A stretch of 64,000 nt of DNA, from positions 62,001 through 126,000 of the forward strand of contig NZ_JAOZVR010000091.1 in the NCBI RefSeq assembly GCF_025869515.1, read 5' to 3'. Origin of the DNA: Ferrovibrio sp. (lineage in GTDB: Bacteria; Pseudomonadota; Alphaproteobacteria; Ferrovibrionales; Ferrovibrionaceae). Below are positions 9,211-18,528 of the stretch, piece after piece. Position 1 is the first letter of the stretch. Each line of letters opens with the position of its first letter. A program made the translations under genes and the position numbers. The notes below the pieces were generated by a model. That model was not told the origin of the DNA and ran no database searches. It saw only the letters and a program-made list of their open reading frames with translations.

Positions 9211-10368
9211 TCAGCCCACCTTCAGACCATGCTCTTCTAATATTTTGCGATACAGCTCTACATAATTCTCGACACAAGCCTCTAGAGAATAACGCTCACG
9301 CACAAGCAGTTGAGCTGCTGTACCAAATTTCTGACGCAAGGATGGGTCGAGTGCCAGTCGCAGAATCGCATCTGCCAGAGCCGCCGGGTTATGCGCCGGC
9401 ACGATGATGCCGGTTTGCTCGTTGAGTACAGCTTCTGGATTACCACCGACATCAGTGGCAACCGTCGGAAGCCCGGTCGCCATATATTCGATGAGAGCGT
9501 TGGAGAAGCCCTCTTCATGTGAGGTGAGCAGTGCTATATCTGCGGCTGCGAGTAAGGAAGGAACATCTTTGACTGAACCCAACCAGTGCACACGCTGCGT
9601 CAGGCCCAGTTCCTCAACCATGTCCTGAAGAAGCGAGCCGATGCCGTCATCGCGGCCGGCGCAAAGCAGGGCCCAGTTTTGCGGCAGATGCTCCTTGATC
9701 TTTGCAAATGCCTGGAGGAGATCGGCATGCCCCTTATACGGAATGAGGTTCGCGACGATGACAAAAACGAGGGCTTCGCCGCTCAAGCCGAGCCGATCGC
9801 GCGCAACCTGCTGCGGTATCTGACGACCGAAGGCCGAGAGATCAACGCCATTATAAACCAGATACAATTTTGATTTCGGAACACCTTCTTCAGAAAGCTG
9901 CTCGATAACATTCTGCGAGTTACCGAGCACCGCACTCATACGGTGATGCCATTGCCGCTCGATAAAGCCGCTCCAGAACATTTGCTTCTGGTATCTATTC
10001 TGGCTACGACGGCTCATCAAGCGAATGCGGCTACGCGCCAGAACAGACGCCGGAGCACCTAGAATGTAAGCGGCCGGAAGAAAGAAGTGGACGATCTCCG
10101 GCTTGCGGCGAAGCAAATGGAAAAAAAGCATCACCGCCCTGACCAAAAGATGGCCAATGCGAACCAGAAGACTTGACTGAGGAACATCGGAGCCATGGAC
10201 GAGAATCCCTCGTCGCTGCATCTCCGCAGCCAGTTCACCCCGATGATGCAAGCAAAAGACCTCAACCTCGAAGTTATGGCCAAGCAGGCGCGGCAACACC
10301 TGCAGTAAATGCCATTCCGCACCACCTCGATCCAATGCCTCAATCACGATCGTTAGACGGTAGGACAT
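9211..10368 (-). CDS. GT4 family glycosyltransferase
   Basis: A GT-B glycosyltransferase of 385 residues. The N-terminal domain opens with IEALDRGGAEWHL, the usual GG(A/T)E loop. The C-terminal domain has the Ex7E motif in SHEEGFSNALIEYMATGLP, which binds the donor nucleotide sugar, followed by ATDVGGNPE. It is cytoplasmic or peripheral to the membrane, and donor and acceptor cannot be read. It lies 104 bases downstream of the ndvA-like exporter gene on the same strand. The gap is AT-rich and may hold its own promoter. Confidence 0.85.
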   Translation of the reverse strand: MSYRLTIVIEALDRGGAEWHLLQVLPRLLGHNFEVEVFCLHHRGELAAEMQRRGILVHGSDVPQSSLLVRIGHLLVRAVMLFFHLLRRKPEIVHFFLPAAYILGAPASVLARSRIRLMSRRSQNRYQKQMFWSGFIERQWHHRMSAVLGNSQNVIEQLSEEGVPKSKLYLVYNGVDLSAFGRQIPQQVARDRLGLSGEALVFVIVANLIPYKGHADLLQAFAKIKEHLPQNWALLCAGRDDGIGSLLQDMVEELGLTQRVHWLGSVKDVPSLLAAADIALLTSHEEGFSNALIEYMATGLPTVATDVGGNPEAVLNEQTGIIVPAHNPAALADAILRLALDPSLRQKFGTAAQLLVRERYSLEACVENYVELYRKILEEHGLKVG

Positions 10369-10472
10369 TCTTTAACTATCCACCAAGTATATGATCGCAT
10401 CAGACATAGGTATTCCTGCTTTTTTAAGGGATATACAGTTAATTCGCAAAGTGGGAGCTTCCTTTTTTCGAA

Positions 10473-12227
10473 TCAGCCCACACCCTGAAACTGAGTGCGG
10501 ACCAGTTCAGCAAACAGACCGCCGGCGGCGACCAGTTCATCGAAACTGCCACGCTCAATAACCCGACCATTCTGCAGAACCAGGATCAGATCGGCCCGAC
10601 GTACCGTGGTGAGCCGGTGGGCAATGATAAAGGTGGTTCGCCCCCTCATCAGTGTATCAAGCGCCTTCTGGATGCGGGCTTCGGTTGCGGCATCCAAGGC
10701 CGATGTCGCCTCATCGAGGATCAGCACCGGGGGATTCTTCAACAGAGCACGGGCAATTGCCAGTCGCTGACGTTCGCCGCCACTCAAGTTCACGCCGCGT
10801 TCACCGACGATCGTTGCATAGCCATTACTCTGGCGCAGGATAAAGTCATGTGCCTCCGCCATCCGCGCGGCCTGCTCGACCTCGGCGGCGCTCGCCTCGG
10901 GCCGGCCGATGCGGATATTGTCGGCAATAGAGCGATGGAAGACGGCGCTGTCCTGAAAGACGACGCCGATGTTGCGGCGCAGGCTTTCCAGTGTCACATC
11001 GCGAATATCGATGCCATCGATCAGGATACTGCCTGATTGCGGATCCCACAGCCGGCTGAGCAAGGCCATGGTCGAGCTTTTGCCCGATCCGGTCGGCCCG
11101 ACCAGCGCCACTGTTTTACCGGCCTCAATGTCGAAGCTGAGATCGATCACTGCGGGGCGCTTGTCGTCGTATGACAGCGTGACATGATCGAAAGTCACGG
11201 CGCCCTTCAGCGCACCGGCTTCTCGCGCATTCGACCGGTTGCGCACCGCAGCCTCGGTGTCGAGCACCTGGAAGAACTCGCCTAGCGAATGCATCTGGAA
11301 AAACATCCGACTGACGAAGCCCATTGCGGCTTCCAGCCGGCCGATCAGCAGGGTGGCAAAACCCATGAAACTGACGATCTCGCCCACACTCGTCTGGCCA
11401 TGCAGGTGCAGCCAGCTGCCGAGCATGAATATGCTAATGATCGTGATGGTTGAGGCCATACGACTCAACACCGTCATCAGCGCCCAAAGATTGAGAACGG
11501 GAAACTGCGCCTTGAGCAACCGCTCCATAACCATGGCCAGTTCCTGCGCTTCCAGCGCCAGGCGCACGAAACTTTGAACCAGCACTACATTGCCAAGCGC
11601 ATCGCTGGCCCGTGCCGCCAACTCGGAATGATAAGCCTCAACAAGGCCCTGAGCCTTCTCGGTCTTGCTCACCACAATGGCACTCACGAGTGCGAAAACC
11701 ACGATTAACGCAATCAGCAGCAGGCCAAGACGCCAGTTCAGGTACAGCGACAGAGGCAGCAATGCCAGCACGGCAACGAAAGTCGAAAGATGCTCGCGGA
11801 AGAAGGCGAGCCACAGGCCGAACAGATTATCGGCACCGGTGAGCATGATCTTCAGCAGCGTGCCGGAATGGGTGGCGGAGTGGAATGCCGCCGGCAGGCT
11901 GAGGACATGCTCGAAATAAAGCGCCATGGCCGCAAGCCGACGCCGATGCGCCAGCCTGTCGGCATGCAGCGCGACCAAGATGCCGGCGAGGATGCCGGCC
12001 AGACCGGCGCCACACCAAAGCGCCAGCAGCTCAATGGTCCTGGACCAATTCTCGTCCGGTGAGAAGCCGGCGGAATTTGACAGCACATCGATAATGCGGC
12101 CAAACAGAATCGGCTCGATAAAGCCGACCCCGGCAAGGCCGATATTGGCCGCCGCCAGAATCATGGCGAGACGCTTTTCCGGTTTCAGGAGCGCCAGAAC
12201 GCGGGCATAGATGGCGACAAAGCTCAT
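10473..12227 (-). CDS. ABC exporter, NdvA/ChvA-like (beta-1,2-glucan or related glycan export)
   Basis: A 584-residue half-transporter with a membrane domain followed by an ATPase domain. The start (FVAIYARVLALLKPEKRL) and EPILFGRIIDVLS resemble NdvA/ChvA, the cyclic beta-1,2-glucan exporters of alphaproteobacteria. The ATPase has Walker A GPTGSGKST, signature LSGGERQRLAIARALL and Walker B VLILDEATSALD, all intact. No cyclic glucan synthase (ndvB) is in the window, so another glycan is possible as cargo. It is transcribed towards the GT4 gene at 9211-10368. Confidence 0.85.
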   Translation of the reverse strand: MSFVAIYARVLALLKPEKRLAMILAAANIGLAGVGFIEPILFGRIIDVLSNSAGFSPDENWSRTIELLALWCGAGLAGILAGILVALHADRLAHRRRLAAMALYFEHVLSLPAAFHSATHSGTLLKIMLTGADNLFGLWLAFFREHLSTFVAVLALLPLSLYLNWRLGLLLIALIVVFALVSAIVVSKTEKAQGLVEAYHSELAARASDALGNVVLVQSFVRLALEAQELAMVMERLLKAQFPVLNLWALMTVLSRMASTITIISIFMLGSWLHLHGQTSVGEIVSFMGFATLLIGRLEAAMGFVSRMFFQMHSLGEFFQVLDTEAAVRNRSNAREAGALKGAVTFDHVTLSYDDKRPAVIDLSFDIEAGKTVALVGPTGSGKSSTMALLSRLWDPQSGSILIDGIDIRDVTLESLRRNIGVVFQDSAVFHRSIADNIRIGRPEASAAEVEQAARMAEAHDFILRQSNGYATIVGERGVNLSGGERQRLAIARALLKNPPVLILDEATSALDAATEARIQKALDTLMRGRTTFIIAHRLTTVRRADLILVLQNGRVIERGSFDELVAAGGLFAELVRTQFQGVG

Positions 12228-12321
12228 GCCTTAAGTATGCGTCGCCGGTGGAAATCCCGCTAGCTCTTGTCCAAAAAATGAAAAGCGCGATAGTGCCAGA
12301 ACTTATCTTTCGGAGGACCGC

Positions 12322-13632
12322 ATGAACGCGCCTGCTGCCGCCCGCTCGAGCCGGGATCGCCTGGAAGTCTGTCTGGCCCGGATCGAAGACCCAGACGGCG
12401 AAGGCCAACGGGCTTTTACGAGAGTCTATGCCGAGCGCGCCCGGGCAGCTGCCGAAGCCTCGGATGCCCGGACCCGACTCGGTCAGAGCCTTGGCCCCCT
12501 GGATGGCCGAATTGTTTCGGTCAAGGACCTCTTTGATATACCGGGCGAGCCGACCACAGCCGGCTCCAAGCTGCGCCGTGACGCGACCCCAGCCATCATC
12601 GAAGCGCTCGCCATCGCCCGGCTGCGCGCTGCCGGTGCCGTCATCATCGGCAAGACCAACATGACCGAATTCGCCTTTTCCGGTGTCGGGATCAATCCCC
12701 ATTACGGTACCCCGGGGAATCCGGCCGATCGCAGCCGCATTCCCGGCGGATCCAGCTCGGGCGGTGCCGTCTCGGTTGCTGACGGCATGGCCGAAATTAC
12801 CATCGGCTCGGATACTGGTGGTTCCACCCGCATCCCGGCCGCGCTCTGCGGCATTGTGGGGCTGAAGCCGAGCCAGTACCGCGTGCCGACTGCCGGGGCC
12901 TTTCCACTGTCCTACGCCCTAGATAGCATAGGCCCGATGGCTGGCAGTGTCGCCGATTGCGCACTCGCCGACGCAGTGATGGCCGGGGAAGCCCCGGTGC
13001 CGCTGGCCCTGGCGGCACCGCTGGCCGGCCTGCGGCTGGGCATCCCGCAGGGCCCACTGATGGAAGGGATGGAACCGGCGGTTGCCGCCACTTTTGACAG
13101 CGCCCTTGCCCTGTTGGGCAAGGCAGGCGCCCGGATAAGCGACCATCCGCTGCCCCTGCTGGCCGATATGCTGGCCGTGAATACCAAGGGCGGATTTGCC
13201 GCCACTGAGGCCTATTTCATCCATCGCGCGGCGCTGGAGCAACGCCCGGGCGATTTCGACCCGCTTGTACGCGGCCGTATTGAACGCGGCCGAGCCGTGC
13301 CGGCGGCCGACTATATTTTCATGCAGCGTCGCCGGGCCGAACTGATCACCGTCATGGATCGCAATTTGGCCGACCTGGATGCCCTGATTCTGCCGACCAC
13401 GCCCATCGTAGCGCCCAAGATCATCGATCTCATCCAGGATGAGGCACCCTTCACGACTGCCAATATGCTTCTGCTCCGCAATACGGCCGTCGCCAATTTC
13501 TTCGACCTTTGCGCGATCTCGCTGCCTTTGCCAGTCAACGGCCTGCCGATCGGTCTGATGCTGGTTGCCCGCAACGGACAGGACAGGCGGCTTTTGCGGC
13601 TCGCACAGGCCGTCGATAATTTATTGCGCTAG
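12322..13632 (+). CDS. Amidase (amidase signature family)
   Basis: The 436 residues contain the full catalytic set: Lys in VSVKDLFD, the serine-rich loop PGGSSSGGAVSVA with the cis-Ser, and the nucleophile Ser in GSDTGGSTRIPAA. The protein therefore hydrolyses an amide bond; the natural substrate is unknown and GatA activity is unlikely without gatB/gatC neighbours. A strong ribosome site (GGAGG) precedes the ATG at 12322. It is divergent from the exporter gene and converges with the next glycosyltransferase, the stop codons overlapping by 4 bases. Confidence 0.9.
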   Translation: MNAPAAARSSRDRLEVCLARIEDPDGEGQRAFTRVYAERARAAAEASDARTRLGQSLGPLDGRIVSVKDLFDIPGEPTTAGSKLRRDATPAIIEALAIARLRAAGAVIIGKTNMTEFAFSGVGINPHYGTPGNPADRSRIPGGSSSGGAVSVADGMAEITIGSDTGGSTRIPAALCGIVGLKPSQYRVPTAGAFPLSYALDSIGPMAGSVADCALADAVMAGEAPVPLALAAPLAGLRLGIPQGPLMEGMEPAVAATFDSALALLGKAGARISDHPLPLLADMLAVNTKGGFAATEAYFIHRAALEQRPGDFDPLVRGRIERGRAVPAADYIFMQRRRAELITVMDRNLADLDALILPTTPIVAPKIIDLIQDEAPFTTANMLLLRNTAVANFFDLCAISLPLPVNGLPIGLMLVARNGQDRRLLRLAQAVDNLLR

Positions 13633-14774
13633 ATTCCAATCCGGGAACCGGCCGCAATGCCCTGCAGGAGCGCTTCTGTGGTCGCTCCAAGCACATCAAC
13701 GCTGTAATGGCGCAACACCCGCTCCCGCAGGCGCTCGCGGTACTCCCCCCGTTCAAGCTTTAGACGCCGCAGCGTCACCTCCACCGCCTGCGCCATGGCT
13801 TCATCATCACCAGGCGGTACAACGGGAAGCAGCTGATCGGCAATCGCGGCGCAATCGCCAACACCAGTGCTTACAATCGGCGTGCCGCAGGCCATGGCCT
13901 CTACCATGATATTGGGGAAGCCCTCGCCGTGAGCCGACGGCAGTACACATATATCGGCCGCATTCAGCACCGCTTCGACATTTTCTTGCGCCGGGAGCCA
14001 TAGTAGTCGGTCCTCCAAATTCAATCCGGATGCAATCCGCTTGAGCTCGGCGAGATAAGCGCTATCCCCATTGCCCACACAGGCAAAAACCATCTCCGGA
14101 TGCAAAACTGCCAAGCGTGCAGCCGCACGCAAGAATAAAGGGTGATCCTTCATTACATCGAGACGGCAAATTGTTGCGATGAGAATTTTCTCAGGGCCTA
14201 GTGAAAGCGATTCACGCAATCGACTGCGTGCCTCAGGATCAGGACAGAATCGCGACGTATCTACACCATTCGGCACCAGTCGTAATTTTTTCGAAGGAAA
14301 GCCACGATCCATGCACCAACGCAATCCAGATGCGGAATTGGCTATGATGAGGTTGGAAAAATGCGCCACATACGGTTCAAGTCCATAACTCAATCCCGCC
14401 AGGCCATCGTACTGCGACGCATCAAGATATGCCGCGCGAACACCCAGAACGACCTTCGCGCCGCCGAGAAAAGGGCTCATGACAATGGCCGCAAGGTTCT
14501 GCGCCGGCAGGAATGAATAAAAGATGTCGGCACGCCATTCACGGACAAGTTCGGCGATCCGCCAATGCGGAACCAGGAGATCGTAGCGTCCGCGCTTGCC
14601 TACCACCCGATGCTCGATTCCGGCTTTTGCTAGGTCGGCGGCAAATGCCTCGCCGCCATATAGGGTCACAACACAAATTTCGTGTCCGCGCCGGCGCAGC
14701 GCACAAGCGAGTGCCACCACTTGGCGCTCCGTCCCACCGTACAAAAGCGAGCGAAGGAAAAGAACAATGCGCAT
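13629..14774 (-). CDS. GT4 family glycosyltransferase
   Basis: A 381-residue GT-B enzyme. The N-terminal LRSLLYGGTERQV is the acceptor-side GGTE loop. LVPNGVDTSRF and ICRLDVMKDH mark the hinge. The donor site SAHGEGFPNIMVEAMACGTP carries Ex7E. It is similar in layout to, but not a copy of, the GT4 at 9211-10368. It is transcribed divergently from the MBOAT gene across a 196-base gap that holds an AT-rich stretch and no detectable gene. Linkage specificity cannot be predicted. Confidence 0.85.
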   Translation of the reverse strand: MRIVLFLRSLLYGGTERQVVALACALRRRGHEICVVTLYGGEAFAADLAKAGIEHRVVGKRGRYDLLVPHWRIAELVREWRADIFYSFLPAQNLAAIVMSPFLGGAKVVLGVRAAYLDASQYDGLAGLSYGLEPYVAHFSNLIIANSASGLRWCMDRGFPSKKLRLVPNGVDTSRFCPDPEARSRLRESLSLGPEKILIATICRLDVMKDHPLFLRAAARLAVLHPEMVFACVGNGDSAYLAELKRIASGLNLEDRLLWLPAQENVEAVLNAADICVLPSAHGEGFPNIMVEAMACGTPIVSTGVGDCAAIADQLLPVVPPGDDEAMAQAVEVTLRRLKLERGEYRERLRERVLRHYSVDVLGATTEALLQGIAAGSRIGI

Positions 14775-14970
14775 TGATTCAGAATATCCGCATGCAGGGG
14801 ATTCCGGTGGAGCAGTTCCATAGCCGGCCTAACAAACCGGAAGCGTAACAACAAAACGTATTGTTGGAAATAGATCGACACTGGCAAAGTAATTCTTCGT
14901 ATGCCATAGAAGCTACAAGTAATCATTCTCCCGATGCCGATCTGCTTCGGAAGCACGGCGATAGAAATAC

Positions 14971-16383
14971 ATGCTGTTTAACAGCCTCACGTTCCTGGCT
15001 TTCGCCACCGTTTACTTTCCGGTCCATTTTGCGGTCAGGGGCAATATCCGCATCGCCTGGGCCATGGTTGCCAGTTATTTCTTTTACGGCTGGTGGGACT
15101 GGCGTTTTCTGCCGCTCATCATGCTGTCGACTGCGATTAACTATGCGGCTGGCTTACTGATCGGCAATGCGAGACCGCAGTGGCGCAAAACCATCGTCTG
15201 CATCGCGGTAACCTGCAATCTCGGCATCCTTGCACTCTTCAAGTATTTCGATTTTTTCATCGCCAGCCTGCAAATCGCCTTTGCCAGCATCGGATTGTTA
15301 GTAAGCCCCGGCCTACTGAATCTTGTTTTACCCATTGGCATTTCTTTCTATACGTTCCATGGCATTAGCTATGTCATCGACGTCTACAGTGGCAGCTGCC
15401 GGACTGAACGCAATCCGCTGCGTTTCGCTGCTTATATTGCATTGTTCCCCCAGCTCGTGGCCGGCCCGATTGTACGCGCCTCCAGACTTCTGCCACAGAT
15501 GATCATCGACCAGCCTTTTGACCTGAAAAGGGTTCTGCGCGGGATCGAACTGGTGATCATAGGATTTGCACTCAAACTGATCGTCGCAGACAACCTAGCT
15601 GCGTTCGTCGATGCAAGCTTCAGCAATGTGACTGATTCGAGCGGCGCAGCCCTCGCGCTGGCCACATTGTTTTTCACATTCCAGATCTACGGAGATTTTG
15701 CCGGGTACTCGCTGATTGCCATCGGCCTTGGCGTCGTCATGGGTTACGACTTTGGCGAAAACTTTCGCCGCCCTTATCTTGCGACAAGCTTTAGCGACTT
15801 CTGGCAGCGCTGGCACATATCGCTGTCGAGCTGGCTGCGCGACTACCTATACATACCGTTGGGCGGAAACCGCTCGGGCGGCCTGCTCACGGCGCGCAAC
15901 CTGTTCATCGTGATGTTCCTGGGTGGTCTGTGGCATGGCGCGAATTGGACATTTGTGATCTGGGGTCTGCTGCATGCCACCTATTTGGTGCTTCAGCGTG
16001 GTGCGGATGGGGTTTTCCCGGCCTCACGCAGGCATTGGGTAAGCGATGCAGCACAGATCATCGCTGTCTTCCTGGCCGTCAACTTCGCCTGGATCTTCTT
16101 CCGGTCCCAATCCCTTGCCGACGCATTACTGGTCATCCGCAAGATCGCGACAGGTGACGACGGAACGGCCGCGCTGGCCGACCGCCTCGCCATTGTGCGG
16201 AACCTGCTGATTATCTGCGCCCTGATGGGAATGGAGATCATTGCGGAGTATCGTCAGCGCCGAGGACTGCCGGCCCGATTCATGAATCCCTGGTTGCGTG
16301 CGATCTTCTTACTTGTACTCCTATGGCTAATCGCTAGTTTCGGTGCGTTTGAAGGCTCTGAATTTGTCTATTTCCAATTCTGA
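14971..16383 (+). CDS. MBOAT family O-acyltransferase (AlgI-like)
   Basis: A polytopic membrane protein of 470 residues in the AlgI/DltB branch of the MBOAT family. The signature FSDFWQRWHISLSSWLRDYL is followed by LGGLWHGANWTFVIWGLLH, which contains the catalytic His (about residue 322). Such proteins carry acyl groups, usually acetyl, across the inner membrane to modify extracytoplasmic glycans. The stop overlaps by one base the start of an SGNH-like partner gene, the arrangement known for alginate, cellulose and peptidoglycan O-acetylation. The target glycan is inferred to be one made by this island. Confidence 0.92.
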   Translation: MLFNSLTFLAFATVYFPVHFAVRGNIRIAWAMVASYFFYGWWDWRFLPLIMLSTAINYAAGLLIGNARPQWRKTIVCIAVTCNLGILALFKYFDFFIASLQIAFASIGLLVSPGLLNLVLPIGISFYTFHGISYVIDVYSGSCRTERNPLRFAAYIALFPQLVAGPIVRASRLLPQMIIDQPFDLKRVLRGIELVIIGFALKLIVADNLAAFVDASFSNVTDSSGAALALATLFFTFQIYGDFAGYSLIAIGLGVVMGYDFGENFRRPYLATSFSDFWQRWHISLSSWLRDYLYIPLGGNRSGGLLTARNLFIVMFLGGLWHGANWTFVIWGLLHATYLVLQRGADGVFPASRRHWVSDAAQIIAVFLAVNFAWIFFRSQSLADALLVIRKIATGDDGTAALADRLAIVRNLLIICALMGMEIIAEYRQRRGLPARFMNPWLRAIFLLVLLWLIASFGAFEGSEFVYFQF

Positions 16384-17363
16384 TGAACCATCGGACTAAC
16401 ACGGCTATCCCGCTTCTGATCCTGGCTTTCGTTCTGGCCTTCCTGGCTGGCGATCGGGCCCTGGCCCTGCTCGGCCGTGCTGCAGCCGCGAAATCCCATA
16501 TGCCATTGGCTGAACTGTATGCTGGCCGCGGCGCGGGCGATATTCTGATTCTTGGAAATTCACGCGCCTACCGGCATTTCGAAACCACGCCCCTCAGCGA
16601 CAGCACCGGCCTCACTGTGCGCAACTACGCCCTACTGGGGGCGTCAACCCGGCTCATGCAGGCCCTGCTTGCTGACTATATTGATCGCTATGGCCCGCCA
16701 AAGGCAGTGATTCTCGAGATATCTGGCCTGAATGCCAAAGCCGGACCGGAAATTTCACAGCGCTTCTACCGTCATGACAGCCCGCGCCTGGATCACCTGC
16801 TCCGCCATGCCAGTCCGGAACTGTATTATGCGGGTAAGATCAGCCACCTTATTGATCTAAACACAGACGTGTTTCTCAACACGCTGCATAAAACCGTTGC
16901 GCCTCATCCGAGTATCTTGCTGCACGGCACACTGGATGCGGCAACGGCCACCCGGATTGCCGATCAGGCCAAGACACCATATTTCGTGATTCACCCGGAC
17001 AATGCCACTGCGTTACAGGACATCACAGTCCTGGCCCGCCAGCGCGGCATCACCCTGATACCGGTTCTGACTCCCATCCTGCCACAACTGCGCCGGCAAC
17101 TGCCGGAAATTCCCAACTTTATCCGCGCCACCGCTGCTCTGAGCGGCGCTCCGGTACTCGATTTCACATCCTTGCCATTGTCCGAGCAGGATTTTGCCGA
17201 TGCCGTGCACTTGAATGCCGAAGGCGTTGCCAAATTCCAGAATGCCTTCTTAAAGGCACTGCCCGCCACCCTGGCTTCAGCCTTGGCGTCCTCAAGCCAG
17301 CGCTATCGGGAAGAAACCGCCATTGCACCTTTAGACGGACCGCCAATAGATCATGACAAATAA
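16383..17363 (+). CDS. Membrane-anchored SGNH-like O-acyltransferase partner
   Basis: The 326 residues begin with one hydrophobic helix (IPLLILAFVLAFLAG) and continue as an extracytoplasmic domain. A modified SGNH signature is visible: block I reads ILGNSRAYRHF (Ser60; Asn replaces the usual Asp of GDS) and block V reads DAVHLN (Asp273, His276), giving a possible Ser-Asp-His triad. The one-base coupling to the MBOAT gene suggests that it performs the final acyl transfer or guides the acceptor, as AlgJ/AlgX/PatB-type proteins do. Function inferred from fold signature and context. Confidence 0.7.
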   Translation: MNHRTNTAIPLLILAFVLAFLAGDRALALLGRAAAAKSHMPLAELYAGRGAGDILILGNSRAYRHFETTPLSDSTGLTVRNYALLGASTRLMQALLADYIDRYGPPKAVILEISGLNAKAGPEISQRFYRHDSPRLDHLLRHASPELYYAGKISHLIDLNTDVFLNTLHKTVAPHPSILLHGTLDAATATRIADQAKTPYFVIHPDNATALQDITVLARQRGITLIPVLTPILPQLRRQLPEIPNFIRATAALSGAPVLDFTSLPLSEQDFADAVHLNAEGVAKFQNAFLKALPATLASALASSSQRYREETAIAPLDGPPIDHDK

Positions 17364-18306
17364 GATCATTCGTCGCTGCATCATTTGCGGCTCAGACCAC
17401 CATGTCCCAAAGTTTACCTATACTTGGGACTTTCTGACAAAAGTACGGTGGTCGCCGCCGGATGAACTGAGGCTGTACGGTTGGGACGAGAATTCGACAT
17501 CTACGGTCGTCGAATGTAGTGATTGCGGGTGCTTTTACACTCGTGATGTTATTGCCTATCCTGAGGCGGCATCGGTGAACGAACTGGTGACCGACCACGG
17601 TGGAGGAGATTCATCGATAGAGAATCCCCGCCTGTATAGCAGAATCGATGCTGCCGCCTGGACGATCCGCAACCTCATTGTACTCGCTGCGGCCGGGAAA
17701 ACACGCGGCATAAAATTTATGGATTTCGGCGCGGGCAACGGAACACTTTGCAACATTGCGCGCGCCCTGGGCGTCGGCACCGTGGTTGCCTACGATCCGT
17801 TCTCGCCGCCTGGTGAACAGGCCTACCGGGATCGGAATTTCCCCGGCATTCTCCATACCCGCGGACTGGAAAAAGCCACCGCATTCGGCCCTTTCGATGC
17901 GGTCGCCTGCCAATCCGTCATCGAGCATGTTCTGGACCCGCGCGAGACGTTAGCGACGATCTATCGCCTGATGGCGCCCGGGGCCTATTTGTATATCAAC
18001 AACCCCTACATGCCCCTGGACCGAGAACTGCCTGCCCTGCAGGCGGCCACCAAAATCAGCAAACGCGATATCATCAGCTATTACCATCAGCATCATTTCA
18101 ACTACATGAAACCCGCCCATTTCGAGCGCCTGGCTAAGGAAGTGGGCTTCACACTGACACCAATGACTTATTTCCCCCCCGTGCCCTTCGCGCCCGGCAT
18201 GCGTATGCGCTGCACCATACAGCATCTCAAAAGCCTGTATCGCGGCTTGCAGCACAGACTGGGCATTAACTACGGACGACAATTTTACATACTAAGGCGT
18301 GAATAA
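17353..18306 (+). CDS. Class I SAM methyltransferase with N-terminal zinc ribbon
   Basis: A 317-residue protein. The N-terminus has a Cys4 zinc-ribbon pattern (CIIC and CSDC), then a SAM-binding Rossmann domain with FMDFGAGNGTLC and QSVIEHVLDPRETL. This is the methyltransf_23-like layout common in sugar-modification loci. The C-terminal part is rich in His/Tyr (YYHQHHFNYMKP), a feature shared by several polysaccharide methyltransferases. It overlaps the SGNH-like gene by 11 bases and is the last gene before the long central leader. Acceptor unknown. Confidence 0.8.
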   Translation: MTNKIIRRCIICGSDHHVPKFTYTWDFLTKVRWSPPDELRLYGWDENSTSTVVECSDCGCFYTRDVIAYPEAASVNELVTDHGGGDSSIENPRLYSRIDAAAWTIRNLIVLAAAGKTRGIKFMDFGAGNGTLCNIARALGVGTVVAYDPFSPPGEQAYRDRNFPGILHTRGLEKATAFGPFDAVACQSVIEHVLDPRETLATIYRLMAPGAYLYINNPYMPLDRELPALQAATKISKRDIISYYHQHHFNYMKPAHFERLAKEVGFTLTPMTYFPPVPFAPGMRMRCTIQHLKSLYRGLQHRLGINYGRQFYILRRE

Positions 18307-18371
18307 TAACATTCAACACCAGTAACGGCCGACTGGATGCTGTGAATATCCATCTGGCGCCCCAGGGATAT

Positions 18372-18390
18372 GTCATTACTTATCAATGAC
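18372..18390. repeat. Inverted repeat GTCATT-N7-AATGAC
   Basis: A perfect 6-base inverted repeat with a 7-base spacer in the AT-rich gap before the central operon. The stem is AT-rich and has no following T-run, so a protein-binding site is more likely than a terminator. A second repeat of related sequence follows at 18425-18439. Confidence 0.45.
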
Positions 18391-18424
18391 TTATGAAAAT
18401 TCATGATCACATACCTAGATGACC

Positions 18425-18439
18425 GTTCATGCAATGAAC
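18425..18439. promoter_or_regulatory. Operator-like palindrome GTTCATGCAATGAAC
   Basis: A 15-base palindrome with perfect 6-base arms ends 7 bases before the predicted -35 box of the central operon. Position and shape suit a dimeric regulator; the EPS-type MarR protein at 61474 is one candidate. Only the symmetry is seen; the binding is inferred. Confidence 0.45.
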
Positions 18440-18446
18440 AAATACA

Positions 18447-18475
18447 TTGACCCGGTTCCCCACCGTCATTATTCC
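18447..18475 (+). promoter_or_regulatory. Putative promoter of the central nonulosonate operon
   Basis: TTGACC (18447-18452) and TATTCC (18470-18475) are spaced by 17 bases. The -35 box is strong and the -10 box is weak. This is the only sizeable gap (247 bases) before a run of same-strand genes reaching about 52 kb, so a promoter is expected here. The leader to the ATG at 18554 would be about 70 bases. Confidence 0.4.
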
Positions 18476-18515
18476 TAGCTGCATCTCTGGTGGTGGTGGC
18501 AAAGTCACCCGCCCT

Positions 18516-18528
18516 GCGGTAGCCGTGC
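18516..18528 (+). promoter_or_regulatory. ops-like element (RfaH/NusG-paralogue recruitment site)
   Basis: GCGGTAGCCGTGC closely resembles the enterobacterial ops element GGCGGTAGCGTGC but has one extra C and lacks the first G. CTCTGGT, another piece of the JUMPstart consensus, occurs 31 bases upstream (18485-18491; 23 bases in the consensus). The element lies in the predicted leader, the right place for loading an RfaH-type factor. A NusG/RfaH paralogue is encoded at 62127. Proposed, not established, for this lineage. Confidence 0.45.

Noticed and set aside
10450-10470. GGGAGCTTCC followed by a T-run as an intrinsic terminator
   Set aside because: The palindrome has no room for a loop, so it cannot form a terminator hairpin.
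1-13632. Two amidase genes as evidence of a duplication flanking a mobile insertion
   Set aside because: Their C-terminal segments differ clearly and no flanking direct repeats, integrase or transposase were seen.
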